Positions 49,047 through 56,751 of a DNA stretch of 64,000 bases are shown here, piece after piece (position 1 is the stretch's first letter; each line of letters begins with the position of its first letter). A program made the translations under genes and the position numbers. The notes below the pieces were generated by a model. The model ran no database searches and had not been told where the DNA came from. It worked only from the letters and a program-made list of their open reading frames with translations. The stretch comes from Burkholderiales bacterium (GTDB lineage: Bacteria; Pseudomonadota; Gammaproteobacteria; Burkholderiales; Burkholderiaceae_C), in contig JACRBA010000070.1 in the NCBI GenBank assembly GCA_016213265.1, forward strand, positions 1 through 64,000. Direction: 5' to 3'.

Positions 49047-50810
49047 TCAGCCCGCCTCGTCGAACTGCGCGCGGTGCAGGCGGGCGTAGTGGCCGCCGCG
49101 CGCCAGCAGCTCGGCATGGCGCCCCTGCTCGACGATGCGGCCCTGGTCCATCACCACGATGAGGTCGGCATGCTCGATGGTGGACATGCGGTGCGCGATG
49201 ACCAGCGTGGTGCGGCCGCGCACGAGGGTGCGCAGCGCCTGCTGCACATGGCGCTCGCTTTCGTTGTCCAGCGCGGAGGTGGCCTCGTCCAGGAGGAGCA
49301 GCGGCGCGTCCTTCAGGAAGGCGCGCGCGATGGCGATGCGCTGGCGCTGGCCGCCCGAAAGCGACACGCCGTTCTCGCCGCAGGGCGTGTCCAGGCCCTG
49401 CGGGGCGCGCTCGATGAACTCCCAGGCGTGGGCCGCGCGCGCGGCGCGCTCGATGGCCTCGCGCGGCACGTCGGGCCGGCCGTAGGCGATGTTGGCGGCC
49501 AGCGTGTCGTCGAACAGCACCACCTGCTGCCCCACCAGGGCCAGGTGCGCGCGCCAGTCGGCCAGGGGCAGGGCGTCGATGCGGCTGTCGCCCCAGAGGA
49601 TCTCGCCCTCGCCGGGCGCGTAGAAGCGCGCCAGCAGGTGGGTGACGGTGGTCTTGCCGCTGCCCGAGGCGCCCACCAGCGCCACCGTGGCACCGGCCGG
49701 CACGACGAGGTCGAAGCCCGCCAGAGCCGGGCGCTCCTGGCCCGGGTAGGTGAAGCCCACGCCGCGGAAGGCCAGCGCCTGGGCCGCGCGAGCGGGCGCG
49801 TTCGGCGCCGGGGCCGCAGGCGCCGAGGCGGGCGCGCCGTCGGCCTCCAGCGGTTCGTCCAGCAGGGCGAAGATGCTCTCCGCCGAGGCCAGGCCCGCCT
49901 GGATGGTGGCGTTCACGTTGGTGAGCCGGCGGATGGGCTCGAACAGCATGGACATGGCCGTCACGAAGCCGAAGAACTCGCCCGGCGTCAGCAGGTTGCG
50001 CGAGGACAGGGTGGTGACGAACAGGATCATCCCCGACACCGCCACCGCCGCCAGCACCTGCACCAGCGGCACGTTGGCCGCCTGCACGCGGATCGTGCGC
50101 ATGGTCGCGCGCCGCAGCCGCTCGGCCATCGCGTTGAAGCGCTCGGCCTCGTAGCGCCGCGCACCGAAGACCTTGATCTCCTTCACCCCGACCAGAGACG
50201 ACTCCACCTGCCCGGTCATCAGCCCGGCGAGCTGCTGCATCTCGCGGTTGGAGCCGCGCAGCTTGCGGCTGGCCACGCGGATCACCACGGCCACCACAGG
50301 GCCCACCACCACCAGCATCACGGCCAGCTGCCAGGCGGTGTAGAGCAAGTAGCCCACCAGGCCCACGACGAACAGCGAGTCGCGCACCACCACGATCCAC
50401 GCATTGGAGATGGACTGGCCCACCTGCGGGATGTCGTACAGCACCCGCGAGAGCATGCGGCCGTGGGTCTGCGCCTGGTGGGTGGCCAGGGGCAGGCCGG
50501 TCTGGTGGTCGAAGACCTGCTGGCGCAGATCGGCGATGGCGCGCTGCGCCACCCACTGGCTGGACACGTTGGCGGCGTACTCCGCCAGGCCCTTGCCCAG
50601 GAAGACGGCCATCATCAGCAGCGGCACCTGCCAGCCGGCGGTGGCGTTCTTGCCGATGAGCGCCTCGTCGGTCAGCCGCTTGAGCAGCGCCGGCAGCATG
50701 GGCTCCAGCACCGCGGCGCCCACCATGGCCAGCAGCGACACCGCCACCACGCGGCGGTAGGGCCGGGCATAACCCAGCAGGCGGCGGTAGGTTCCCCAGG
50801 CGGCCTTCAT
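49047..50810 (-). CDS. msbA: Lipid A/phospholipid ABC exporter, MsbA type
   Basis: A 587-residue half-transporter. The N-terminal membrane domain has six helices (RVVAVSLLAMVGAAVLEPMLP; GKGLAEYAANVSSQWVAQRAI). After an Ala/Pro-rich linker (about residue 325-345) comes the ATPase: Walker A VALVGASGSGKTT, Q-loop LVGQQVVLFDDTL, signature SLSGGQRQRIAIARA, Walker B LLLLDEATSALDN, H-loop LVIAHRMSTIEHADL. MsbA flips lipid A-core across the inner membrane. Its start overlaps the stop of the Cys-phosphatase gene, implying a shared transcript. Confidence 0.92.
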   Translation of the reverse strand: MKAAWGTYRRLLGYARPYRRVVAVSLLAMVGAAVLEPMLPALLKRLTDEALIGKNATAGWQVPLLMMAVFLGKGLAEYAANVSSQWVAQRAIADLRQQVFDHQTGLPLATHQAQTHGRMLSRVLYDIPQVGQSISNAWIVVVRDSLFVVGLVGYLLYTAWQLAVMLVVVGPVVAVVIRVASRKLRGSNREMQQLAGLMTGQVESSLVGVKEIKVFGARRYEAERFNAMAERLRRATMRTIRVQAANVPLVQVLAAVAVSGMILFVTTLSSRNLLTPGEFFGFVTAMSMLFEPIRRLTNVNATIQAGLASAESIFALLDEPLEADGAPASAPAAPAPNAPARAAQALAFRGVGFTYPGQERPALAGFDLVVPAGATVALVGASGSGKTTVTHLLARFYAPGEGEILWGDSRIDALPLADWRAHLALVGQQVVLFDDTLAANIAYGRPDVPREAIERAARAAHAWEFIERAPQGLDTPCGENGVSLSGGQRQRIAIARAFLKDAPLLLLDEATSALDNESERHVQQALRTLVRGRTTLVIAHRMSTIEHADLIVVMDQGRIVEQGRHAELLARGGHYARLHRAQFDEAG

Positions 50811-51481
50811 TCGCGGCGCAGCAGCTTGTCGATGAGCCAGTCGCCCAGGCCGTTCTCGCGGCGCTGGCGGTGGAAGTCGTGGTGCAGCTGCACCTTGTCG
50901 TAGCGCGTCCTCACCCAGTCGATGAAGGCGATGGGCTCGCGTGCGTTGTCCTGCTCGTAGCGGTCGAAGAAGTAGTCGAGCACGGCGGTCTGGCCCATGC
51001 GGAAGTGGCCGTAGCGCCAGCTCAGCTCGCGCCGCGCCTGCGCGATGGGCTCACCCAGGTGGAAATGGCGGTACAGCACGCTGGCCAGCCCGGCGCGGTC
51101 GGCGCCCGACTTGCAGTGCAGCAGCGCGGGGTACTGGATGCCCTCGAAGATCTCGCGCGTGGCCTCGATCACCTCCCGGGTGGGCGGCTGGCGCGAGTAC
51201 ATGCGGTGGTCGATGAGGCGGATGCCGGCGTCCTGGCAGGCCTGCACTTCCATCGGGTACGAACCGTAGCCGTGGTCACCACGCAGGTTCACGATGGTGC
51301 GGATGCCCAGCTCGCGCTGGTAGGTGCGGATCTGCGCCGGGCTGGGCTGCGACAGCCGGTACATGCCGCCGCCGAGCGCATGGAAGTTGTTGTAGACCGC
51401 CCGCACGAAGCCGTGGTCCACCAGGTGCATGTCCAGCCAGGCCCACAGGCGGCCGAGGCGGGAGGAGAGGTCGTGCGGCAT
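50807..51481 (-). CDS. Cysteine-based (tyrosine/dual-specificity) phosphatase
   Basis: A 224-residue protein with the HCxxGxxR active site as LLHCKSGADRAG, and the earlier IRTIVNLRGDHGYG loop and IRLIDHRMYSRQPP segment common to PTP-like phosphatases (PF13350/PF22785-type). No signal peptide. It is the upstream gene of the msbA pair, overlapping by 4 bases, so a role in envelope lipid or LPS-linked signalling is likely (inference). Eukaryotic-like phosphatases of this kind also act on phosphoinositides or polysaccharide regulators. Confidence 0.87.
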   Translation of the reverse strand: MPHDLSSRLGRLWAWLDMHLVDHGFVRAVYNNFHALGGGMYRLSQPSPAQIRTYQRELGIRTIVNLRGDHGYGSYPMEVQACQDAGIRLIDHRMYSRQPPTREVIEATREIFEGIQYPALLHCKSGADRAGLASVLYRHFHLGEPIAQARRELSWRYGHFRMGQTAVLDYFFDRYEQDNAREPIAFIDWVRTRYDKVQLHHDFHRQRRENGLGDWLIDKLLRRE

Positions 51482-51578
51482 CGGCGCGGCGGGCCCGGGG
51501 GGTCAAACGCCGCATTTTAGGTGCCGAGGGCCGCCGGCGCCTCGCGGCGGCGGCGGCCCTGGCGGGTCAGCGCGGGAC

Positions 51579-51968
51579 TCAGTTGCGGTCGGCGCGCGGG
51601 GCCAGCGAGCTGTCGGCGCTGGTGGCCGTGCTGGACGAGGTGTTCGCGTCGCTGCCCATCAGCGGGGCGTCGCGGTCGGCCTGCGGCGAGGTGGTCACGT
51701 CCATCGCGCCGTTGGCGTTGCGGCCGGCGTCCACGTCCACGCCCGGCACGCCCTGGGCGCGCTCGGTGTTGGCGCGGTTCACGTCGATCGCGCCGTCGGC
51801 ATTGCGGCCCACGTTCACGTCCACGTCGGGCACGCCCTTGTCCATTTCGGACTGGGTCGTCGTGGTGGTCGAGGGGGTCGACGTGTCGGTGGTCGACTGG
51901 GCGTACAGGCCCACGGTACCGGCGGCGAGGGCGGCGGCCAGGGCGGCTTGCAGGGTGCGCTTGTTCAT
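51579..51968 (-). CDS. Exported repeat protein of VDVDVG type
   Basis: A 129-residue protein: signal peptide MNKRTLQAALAAALAAGTVGLYAQ, a Thr/Ser-rich stretch, then two copies of a 17-residue repeat, PDVDVNVGRNADGAIDV and PGVDVDAGRNANGAMDV, and an acidic Ser-rich end. GGAGATTCCAC precedes the ATG. It is probably extracellular or periplasmic. I do not know the family; TGTCCGACA (52058-52066) lies 90 bases upstream. Divergent from the GH74 gene. Confidence 0.75.
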   Translation of the reverse strand: MNKRTLQAALAAALAAGTVGLYAQSTTDTSTPSTTTTTQSEMDKGVPDVDVNVGRNADGAIDVNRANTERAQGVPGVDVDAGRNANGAMDVTTSPQADRDAPLMGSDANTSSSTATSADSSLAPRADRN

Positions 51969-52056
51969 GTGGAATCTCCTTGTCGGGTGGATCGGTTGTC
52001 GGGCCGCTGCGGGCCTCATCGACGGGATCCATGGTGCGTCGGCCACCGGCCGCCGT

Positions 52057-52066
52057 GTGTCGGACA
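52057..52066. promoter_or_regulatory. TGTCGGACA palindromic motif
   Basis: GTGTCGGACA contains the nine-base near-palindrome TGTC-G-GACA. It lies in the divergent gap before the VDVDVG gene (minus) and the GH74 gene (plus). It is the most symmetric member of the recurring set. Confidence 0.4.
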
Positions 52067-52068
52067 GC

Positions 52069-52087
52069 ACCGACGCTGCGCGTCGGT
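52069..52087. repeat. Short stem-loop in the VDVDVG/GH74 gap
   Basis: ACCGACGC-TGC-GCGTCGGT is a perfect 8-base stem with a 3-base loop directly after the TGTCGGACA motif. Confidence 0.35.
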
Positions 52088-52192
52088 CGGTGCCGCGGCG
52101 TCGGTGCCCGCTGTACACCTGTCCAGGGTGGCCGACCTACATTCCTGCGCCGGCCCGTGCGCCGAACGCCCGCACCACCCAAGGAAGCACCC

Positions 52193-54415
52193 ATGGCATT
52201 GCATTTCCTCCGCCCGTTGCTGACCCTACTGCTCGCGCTCGTGGCCGGCCAGGCCATCGCACAGGGCTACCGCTGGCAGAACGTGCCCATGGGTGGCGGC
52301 GGCTTCGTGTCGGCGATCATTCCGAGCCGCACACAGAAGGGCCTCTTCTACGCGCGCACGGACGTGGGCGGCGCCTACCGCTTGGATAAGACGAACGCGC
52401 GCTGGGTACCGCTGAACGACTCGCTGTCGGAGGACGACGTGGGCCTCCTGGGCATCGAGTCACTGGCGCTCGACCCCAAGAACTCGGCCGTCGTCTACCT
52501 GCTGGCCGGCACCTCGTACTTCAGCAACGGCAAGACCGTGGTCATGCGGTCGACCGACTACGGTGCCACCTTCGCGCAGATCACCGACGTGACCAGCCAG
52601 GTGCGCGCGCACGGCAACGGCATGGGCCGGCAGAACGGTGAGCGGCTGCAGGTCGACCCGGGCAGCAGCCAGGTGCTCTACCTCGGCTCACGCAACAACG
52701 GCCTGTTCAAGAGCACGAACAGCGGCGCCAGCTTCACCCGCGTCAATGCCCTCAACCTGACGACCACGCTGAATGGCAACGGCATCAGCTTCGTCTGGCT
52801 CGACCCTTCCAGCGTGTCGGGCGGTGTCGCCCAGCGCATCGTCGTCGGTGTGTCGCGCCCGACCAGCGAAGGCCCCAACCTCTACCTCAGCACGGATGCC
52901 GGCGCGAGCTTCAGCGCCCTCGGTTCCGGGGCGGGGGCCAGCCTCATGCCGCAGCGCGCCGCCTACGCGAGCAACGGCCACCTGTACATCACCTTCGGCA
53001 ACGGTGCCGGCCCCCATGGGCAGGAGGTGAAGGACGCCAACGGCAACCTCATCCGCACCGACGCCATGGATTCGGGCCAGATCTGGCGCTACACCCTCGC
53101 CACCGGCGCCTGGACCCACGTCACCCCCGCGGGCTACACGAACGCGTTCTCCGGCATCTCGGTGGACCCGCGCAACCCGTTGCGGCTCGTCGCGTCCACC
53201 ATCAACACCTACATGGCCCAGGGCCGTGCCTGGGGCGACCAGTTCTTCACCAGCACCGACGGCGGCGCCACCTGGACCAACGTCGTGCAGCGCGGCTATG
53301 CGCTCGGCACCGGCGGGGTGACCTGGGTCGCCAACAGCTCCATCCACTGGAGCGGCACGATCGAGTTCGACCCGTTCAACACGGCGTCGGTGTGGGTCAC
53401 GTCCGGCAACGGGGTGTTCCGCACGGCCAACATCGACGCCACGCCCGCGACCTGGACCTTCACCGTCAAGGGGCTGGAGGAAACCGTGCCGCTGAACCTG
53501 GCCAGCGTGCCGGGTGGGCCGCTGCTCTCGGCGATCGGCGACTACGATGGTTTCCGCCACACCCGCCTGACCGGCTATGCCCCCATGCACTCGCCGAGCA
53601 TGGGCACCACGCCCGGCCTGGCGATGGCCGCCGCCAAGCCCAAGATGCTCGTGCGGGTGGGCAACAAGATGTACTACACCACCAACGCCGGCTCGAGCTG
53701 GTCGCCGGTGAACAACATCCAGGGCACGCACGGCCAGGTGGCGCTCTCGGCCAACGGCGGGGTGCTGCTGCACACGGTGACCGTCTGGACCAACGGCAAT
53801 GCGGTGACGACCACCTACCGATCCACCAACTTCACCAGCGCCAACCCCACCTGGACGGTCGTCTCGGGCCTGGGCAACAACGCCACGCGGCCCTTTGCCG
53901 ACCCGGTGAACGCCAACAAGTTCTACGCCTACGACCCGGCCGCCGGCAAGCTGCTCGCGAGCAGCAACGGGGGCCTGACCTTCACGGCGGCGGGCTCGCT
54001 GGCCGCCTGGGGCGCGCCCATCGGCCGCGCGGCGCCGGGCCGCCAGGGCGACGTGTGGATCGCCCTCAACGGGGGCGGCCTGGCCCGCTCGACCGACTCG
54101 GGCCTCACCTTCTCGACCTTGGCGAAGGTGAGCCACGCGAGCGCGGTGGGCTTCGGCAAGGCGGCCACCGGCGCGAGCTACCCCACGGTGTTCATCTGGG
54201 GCGTGGCCAACGGCGGCCCCCGCGGCGTGTACCGCTCCACCGATGCCGGGGCGAGCTGGGTGCGCGTCAACGACGCGAGCCACCAGTACGGCGGCCCGGG
54301 CAACGGCCAGTTCGTGATGGGCGACATGAACGTCGAGGGCCGGGTCTACATGAGCACCGTCGGCCGCGGCCTGGTCTACGGTGAACCAGCGACCGGCCGG
54401 CTGCCGGCGCGATAG
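52193..54415 (+). CDS. GH74-family xyloglucanase-like secreted glycoside hydrolase
   Basis: A 740-residue protein with signal peptide (LRPLLTLLLALVAGQAIAQ) and AAGGA upstream. It is built of beta-propeller repeats with BNR/Asp-box motifs (STDYGATF, STNSGASF, STDAGASF, STDGGATW, STDSGLTF). The N-terminal YARTDVGGAYRLD and the later AIGDYDGFRH correspond to the two catalytic-Asp regions of GH74. GH74 enzymes cut the beta-1,4-glucan backbone of xyloglucan. No carbohydrate-binding module or neighbouring xyloglucan genes are seen. Divergent from the VDVDVG gene. Confidence 0.88.
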   Translation: MALHFLRPLLTLLLALVAGQAIAQGYRWQNVPMGGGGFVSAIIPSRTQKGLFYARTDVGGAYRLDKTNARWVPLNDSLSEDDVGLLGIESLALDPKNSAVVYLLAGTSYFSNGKTVVMRSTDYGATFAQITDVTSQVRAHGNGMGRQNGERLQVDPGSSQVLYLGSRNNGLFKSTNSGASFTRVNALNLTTTLNGNGISFVWLDPSSVSGGVAQRIVVGVSRPTSEGPNLYLSTDAGASFSALGSGAGASLMPQRAAYASNGHLYITFGNGAGPHGQEVKDANGNLIRTDAMDSGQIWRYTLATGAWTHVTPAGYTNAFSGISVDPRNPLRLVASTINTYMAQGRAWGDQFFTSTDGGATWTNVVQRGYALGTGGVTWVANSSIHWSGTIEFDPFNTASVWVTSGNGVFRTANIDATPATWTFTVKGLEETVPLNLASVPGGPLLSAIGDYDGFRHTRLTGYAPMHSPSMGTTPGLAMAAAKPKMLVRVGNKMYYTTNAGSSWSPVNNIQGTHGQVALSANGGVLLHTVTVWTNGNAVTTTYRSTNFTSANPTWTVVSGLGNNATRPFADPVNANKFYAYDPAAGKLLASSNGGLTFTAAGSLAAWGAPIGRAAPGRQGDVWIALNGGGLARSTDSGLTFSTLAKVSHASAVGFGKAATGASYPTVFIWGVANGGPRGVYRSTDAGASWVRVNDASHQYGGPGNGQFVMGDMNVEGRVYMSTVGRGLVYGEPATGRLPAR

Positions 54416-54441
54416 CGGGCGGCGAATCGACGTGGCCGGTG

Positions 54442-54468
54442 CCAGGGCGGCCGACGGCACCGCCCTGG
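54442..54468. terminator. Hairpin between convergent GH74 and NDH-2 genes
   Basis: CCAGGGCGG and CCGCCCTGG are perfect 9-base arms with a 9-base loop, extended on both sides by GGCCGG/CCGG pairing. It lies between two convergent stops, so it may terminate both transcripts. No T-tract follows on either side. Confidence 0.5.
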
Positions 54469-54475
54469 GGGCCGG

Positions 54476-55762
54476 TCAATGCAGCTTGAGCCGCCCCGAC
54501 ACGCGCCGCTGCAGCAGCCGGGCCATCGCCAGCACGAAGGTGCCGCCCACGCCGAGGATGGCGCGGTGGTGCATCAGGTGCAGCGACATGTACATCCACT
54601 TGGCGATGAGGCCCTCGACGAAGAAGTTGCGCCCGGCCAGGCCGCCCATGAGGTTGCCCACGCCCTTGTTGTCGCCGAGCGAGACGAGCGAGCCGAAGTC
54701 GCGGTAGGTGAAGGGGTGGGAGGAGGGCGCCCGCTCGCGCAGCAGCGCCATGAGCCGGGCTTCCAGGTATTCGGCCTGCTGGTGCGCCGCCTGCGCGCGG
54801 GCCGGCACCGTCTTGTCCGCTGTCCAGGGGCAGGCGGCGCAATCACCCAGGGCGTAGACGCCTTCCGCCGAGGTGGCCAGGTGCTCGTTGACGACGAACT
54901 GGTGGGCGCGGTTGGTGGTCAGGCTGTATGACGCGTTATGCGGCGCGGCCTGGATGCCGGCGGCCCAGACGATGAGGTCGGCGACGATGTCGCCCTGGGC
55001 TTCGGTGACGAGGCGGTCGGGCTGCACGACCAGCACGCGCGTGCGGGTGAGCACGCGCACCTGCTTGCGCTGCAGGGCCGTCTGGGCCTGGGCCGAGATG
55101 CGCTCGGGCAGGCCGGCCAGGATGCGGGGCGCCGCCTCCACCAGCGTGAGGTCGAGCCGGAAGGCCTGCTCCGGGTCCAGGCTGGCCAGCGTCTCCTGGT
55201 GGGCTTCGATCAGCTCGGCGGCCAGCTCCACGCCCGTGGCGCCGCCGCCCACGATGGCGATGCCCAGGCGCTTCTCGGCGGCGAAGGCGCTGCGCGTGAA
55301 CGCGGCCTGCAGATGGCGGCGGAAGCGCTCGGCGTCGGCCGCCTGCTCCAGCACGTAGGCGTGCTCGGCACCGGGCGTGCCGAAGAAGTTGGAGCCGCTG
55401 CCCATCGCCAGCACCAGCCAGCGGTAGCTCAGCGTGCGCTCGGGCACGAGCAGGCGGCCCTGCTCGTCGTGGATGGCGCCCAGCCGCAGCGTGCGCGCCT
55501 GGGTGTCCAGCCCGCGCAGCTCACCCAGCGTGAAGCCGAAGTGGTTGCGGCGCGCCAGCACGGTGTAGCTCAGGCCTTCCTGGTGCGCGTCCAGCGTGCC
55601 CGCGGCCACTTCGTGCAGCGTGGGCTTCCAGATGTGGAACACCGAGCGGTCCACCAGCAGCACGCGCCGGGGGCCCTGCCGGCGCCCCAGGCGACGCCCC
55701 AATCGCGCGGCCAGTTCCAGACCGCCCGCGCCACCGCCCACCACCACCACGTCATGGTGCAT
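54476..55762 (-). CDS. ndh: Type II NADH:quinone oxidoreductase (NDH-2)
   Basis: A 428-residue FAD flavoprotein. Two Rossmann motifs are visible, FAD (VVVVGGGAGGLELAARLG) and NADH (IAIVGGGATGVELAAELIEAH), plus YALGDCAACPW before the C-terminal region. AAHQQAEYL and FTYRDFGSLVSLGDNKGVG are typical of NDH-2. The C-terminal amphipathic helices (YMSLHLMHHRAILGVGGTFVLAMARLL) hold it on the inner membrane. It oxidises NADH without pumping protons. Confidence 0.94.
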   Translation of the reverse strand: MHHDVVVVGGGAGGLELAARLGRRLGRRQGPRRVLLVDRSVFHIWKPTLHEVAAGTLDAHQEGLSYTVLARRNHFGFTLGELRGLDTQARTLRLGAIHDEQGRLLVPERTLSYRWLVLAMGSGSNFFGTPGAEHAYVLEQAADAERFRRHLQAAFTRSAFAAEKRLGIAIVGGGATGVELAAELIEAHQETLASLDPEQAFRLDLTLVEAAPRILAGLPERISAQAQTALQRKQVRVLTRTRVLVVQPDRLVTEAQGDIVADLIVWAAGIQAAPHNASYSLTTNRAHQFVVNEHLATSAEGVYALGDCAACPWTADKTVPARAQAAHQQAEYLEARLMALLRERAPSSHPFTYRDFGSLVSLGDNKGVGNLMGGLAGRNFFVEGLIAKWMYMSLHLMHHRAILGVGGTFVLAMARLLQRRVSGRLKLH

Positions 55763-55825
55763 ACCGTGCTCCTCGTCCCGTCCGCCTCGGCGGGATCGTA
55801 CCGCGCGTCCAGGGTTTCCCCGGGG

Positions 55826-56671
55826 TCAGTGCCAGGACAGCGGGTGCACGGCGTAGTACCGGGCGAGCTCGGTGTAGAGCGCCGGGTGCGCAGCGGCCAT
55901 GTCCTGGGGGCGCTCGAAGAAGACCTCGCTGGCCACGGCAAAGAACTCCGCAGGCTCGGTGGCGGCGTAGGGCGACAGCAGGGTCGGCTCGCCGGCGGCC
56001 ACCCGGGCACGCAGCGTGGCGAACTCGCGCCCCATCACCGCGGCCCAGCGGGCGTAGCGGCGCCGCTCGCCCAGGTAAGGTGCGCCCGTGGCCCGGCCGC
56101 GCGCCTGGTCGAGCTGGTGGGCGAACTCGTGGATGACCAGGTTCTCCCCGTCGCCCGGGTCGGCCGCGCCGGCCAGCACGTCGGGCCAGGACAGGATCAC
56201 CTGGCCTTGCACCCACGATTCGCCGGCGCGCACCTCGCGCCGCTCGTGCTGCACGCCGCTGCCGTCGCCCTCGCGGCGGTCCACCCAGTAGGCGCTGGGG
56301 TACAGCAGGATCTGGCGCAGGCCGGCGAAGTGCTCGCCCGGGCGGTTCAGCGTGAGCAGGCAGGCCTGCGCGGCCACCAGCACGCGCATCTCGTCCGTCA
56401 CCTCCAGGCCGTGGCAGCCGATGAAGGGCTTCTCGGCCAGGAACACCAGGATGCGGCGCTTGAGCTGCAGCTGCAGGTCCGGCGGCAGCGCCTGCATCAG
56501 CGGCATGCGCCGGCGCAGGACGCTGCGCCAGGCGGGCGGAAAGGGCTGGGCGGCCAGGCGGCGGTGGCGCCACACGCGCCAGGCGGTGGGCGCCCACAGG
56601 CCCGCGGCCAGCAGGCCGGCGAACGCCAGGAGCCCCAGCGTCAGCGAGAGCGCATCGGGTGCGGTGGGCAA
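55826..56671 (-). CDS. mtfA: Zinc-dependent peptidase MtfA family
   Basis: A 281-residue protein with an N-terminal membrane segment (LSLTLGLLAFAGLLAAGLWAP) not always present in MtfA, then the M90 domain. The metal site is HEFAHQLD with the downstream Glu in ATEPAEFFAVASEVFFERP, and the N-terminal core includes KPFIGCHGLEVTDEMRVLVAAQACLL. MtfA titrates the glucose repressor Mlc in enterobacteria; here its target is unknown. Lies just upstream of ndh on the same strand, 63 bases apart. Confidence 0.92.
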   Translation of the reverse strand: MPTAPDALSLTLGLLAFAGLLAAGLWAPTAWRVWRHRRLAAQPFPPAWRSVLRRRMPLMQALPPDLQLQLKRRILVFLAEKPFIGCHGLEVTDEMRVLVAAQACLLTLNRPGEHFAGLRQILLYPSAYWVDRREGDGSGVQHERREVRAGESWVQGQVILSWPDVLAGAADPGDGENLVIHEFAHQLDQARGRATGAPYLGERRRYARWAAVMGREFATLRARVAAGEPTLLSPYAATEPAEFFAVASEVFFERPQDMAAAHPALYTELARYYAVHPLSWH

Positions 56672-56751
56672 GGGGCCTCTTTCGTCACGCGCCCGTGACG
56701 CCGGGCCGGTCGGCCGCAGGTGGGGGCCGGCGAGGGCGTTTCAAGCCGGGC

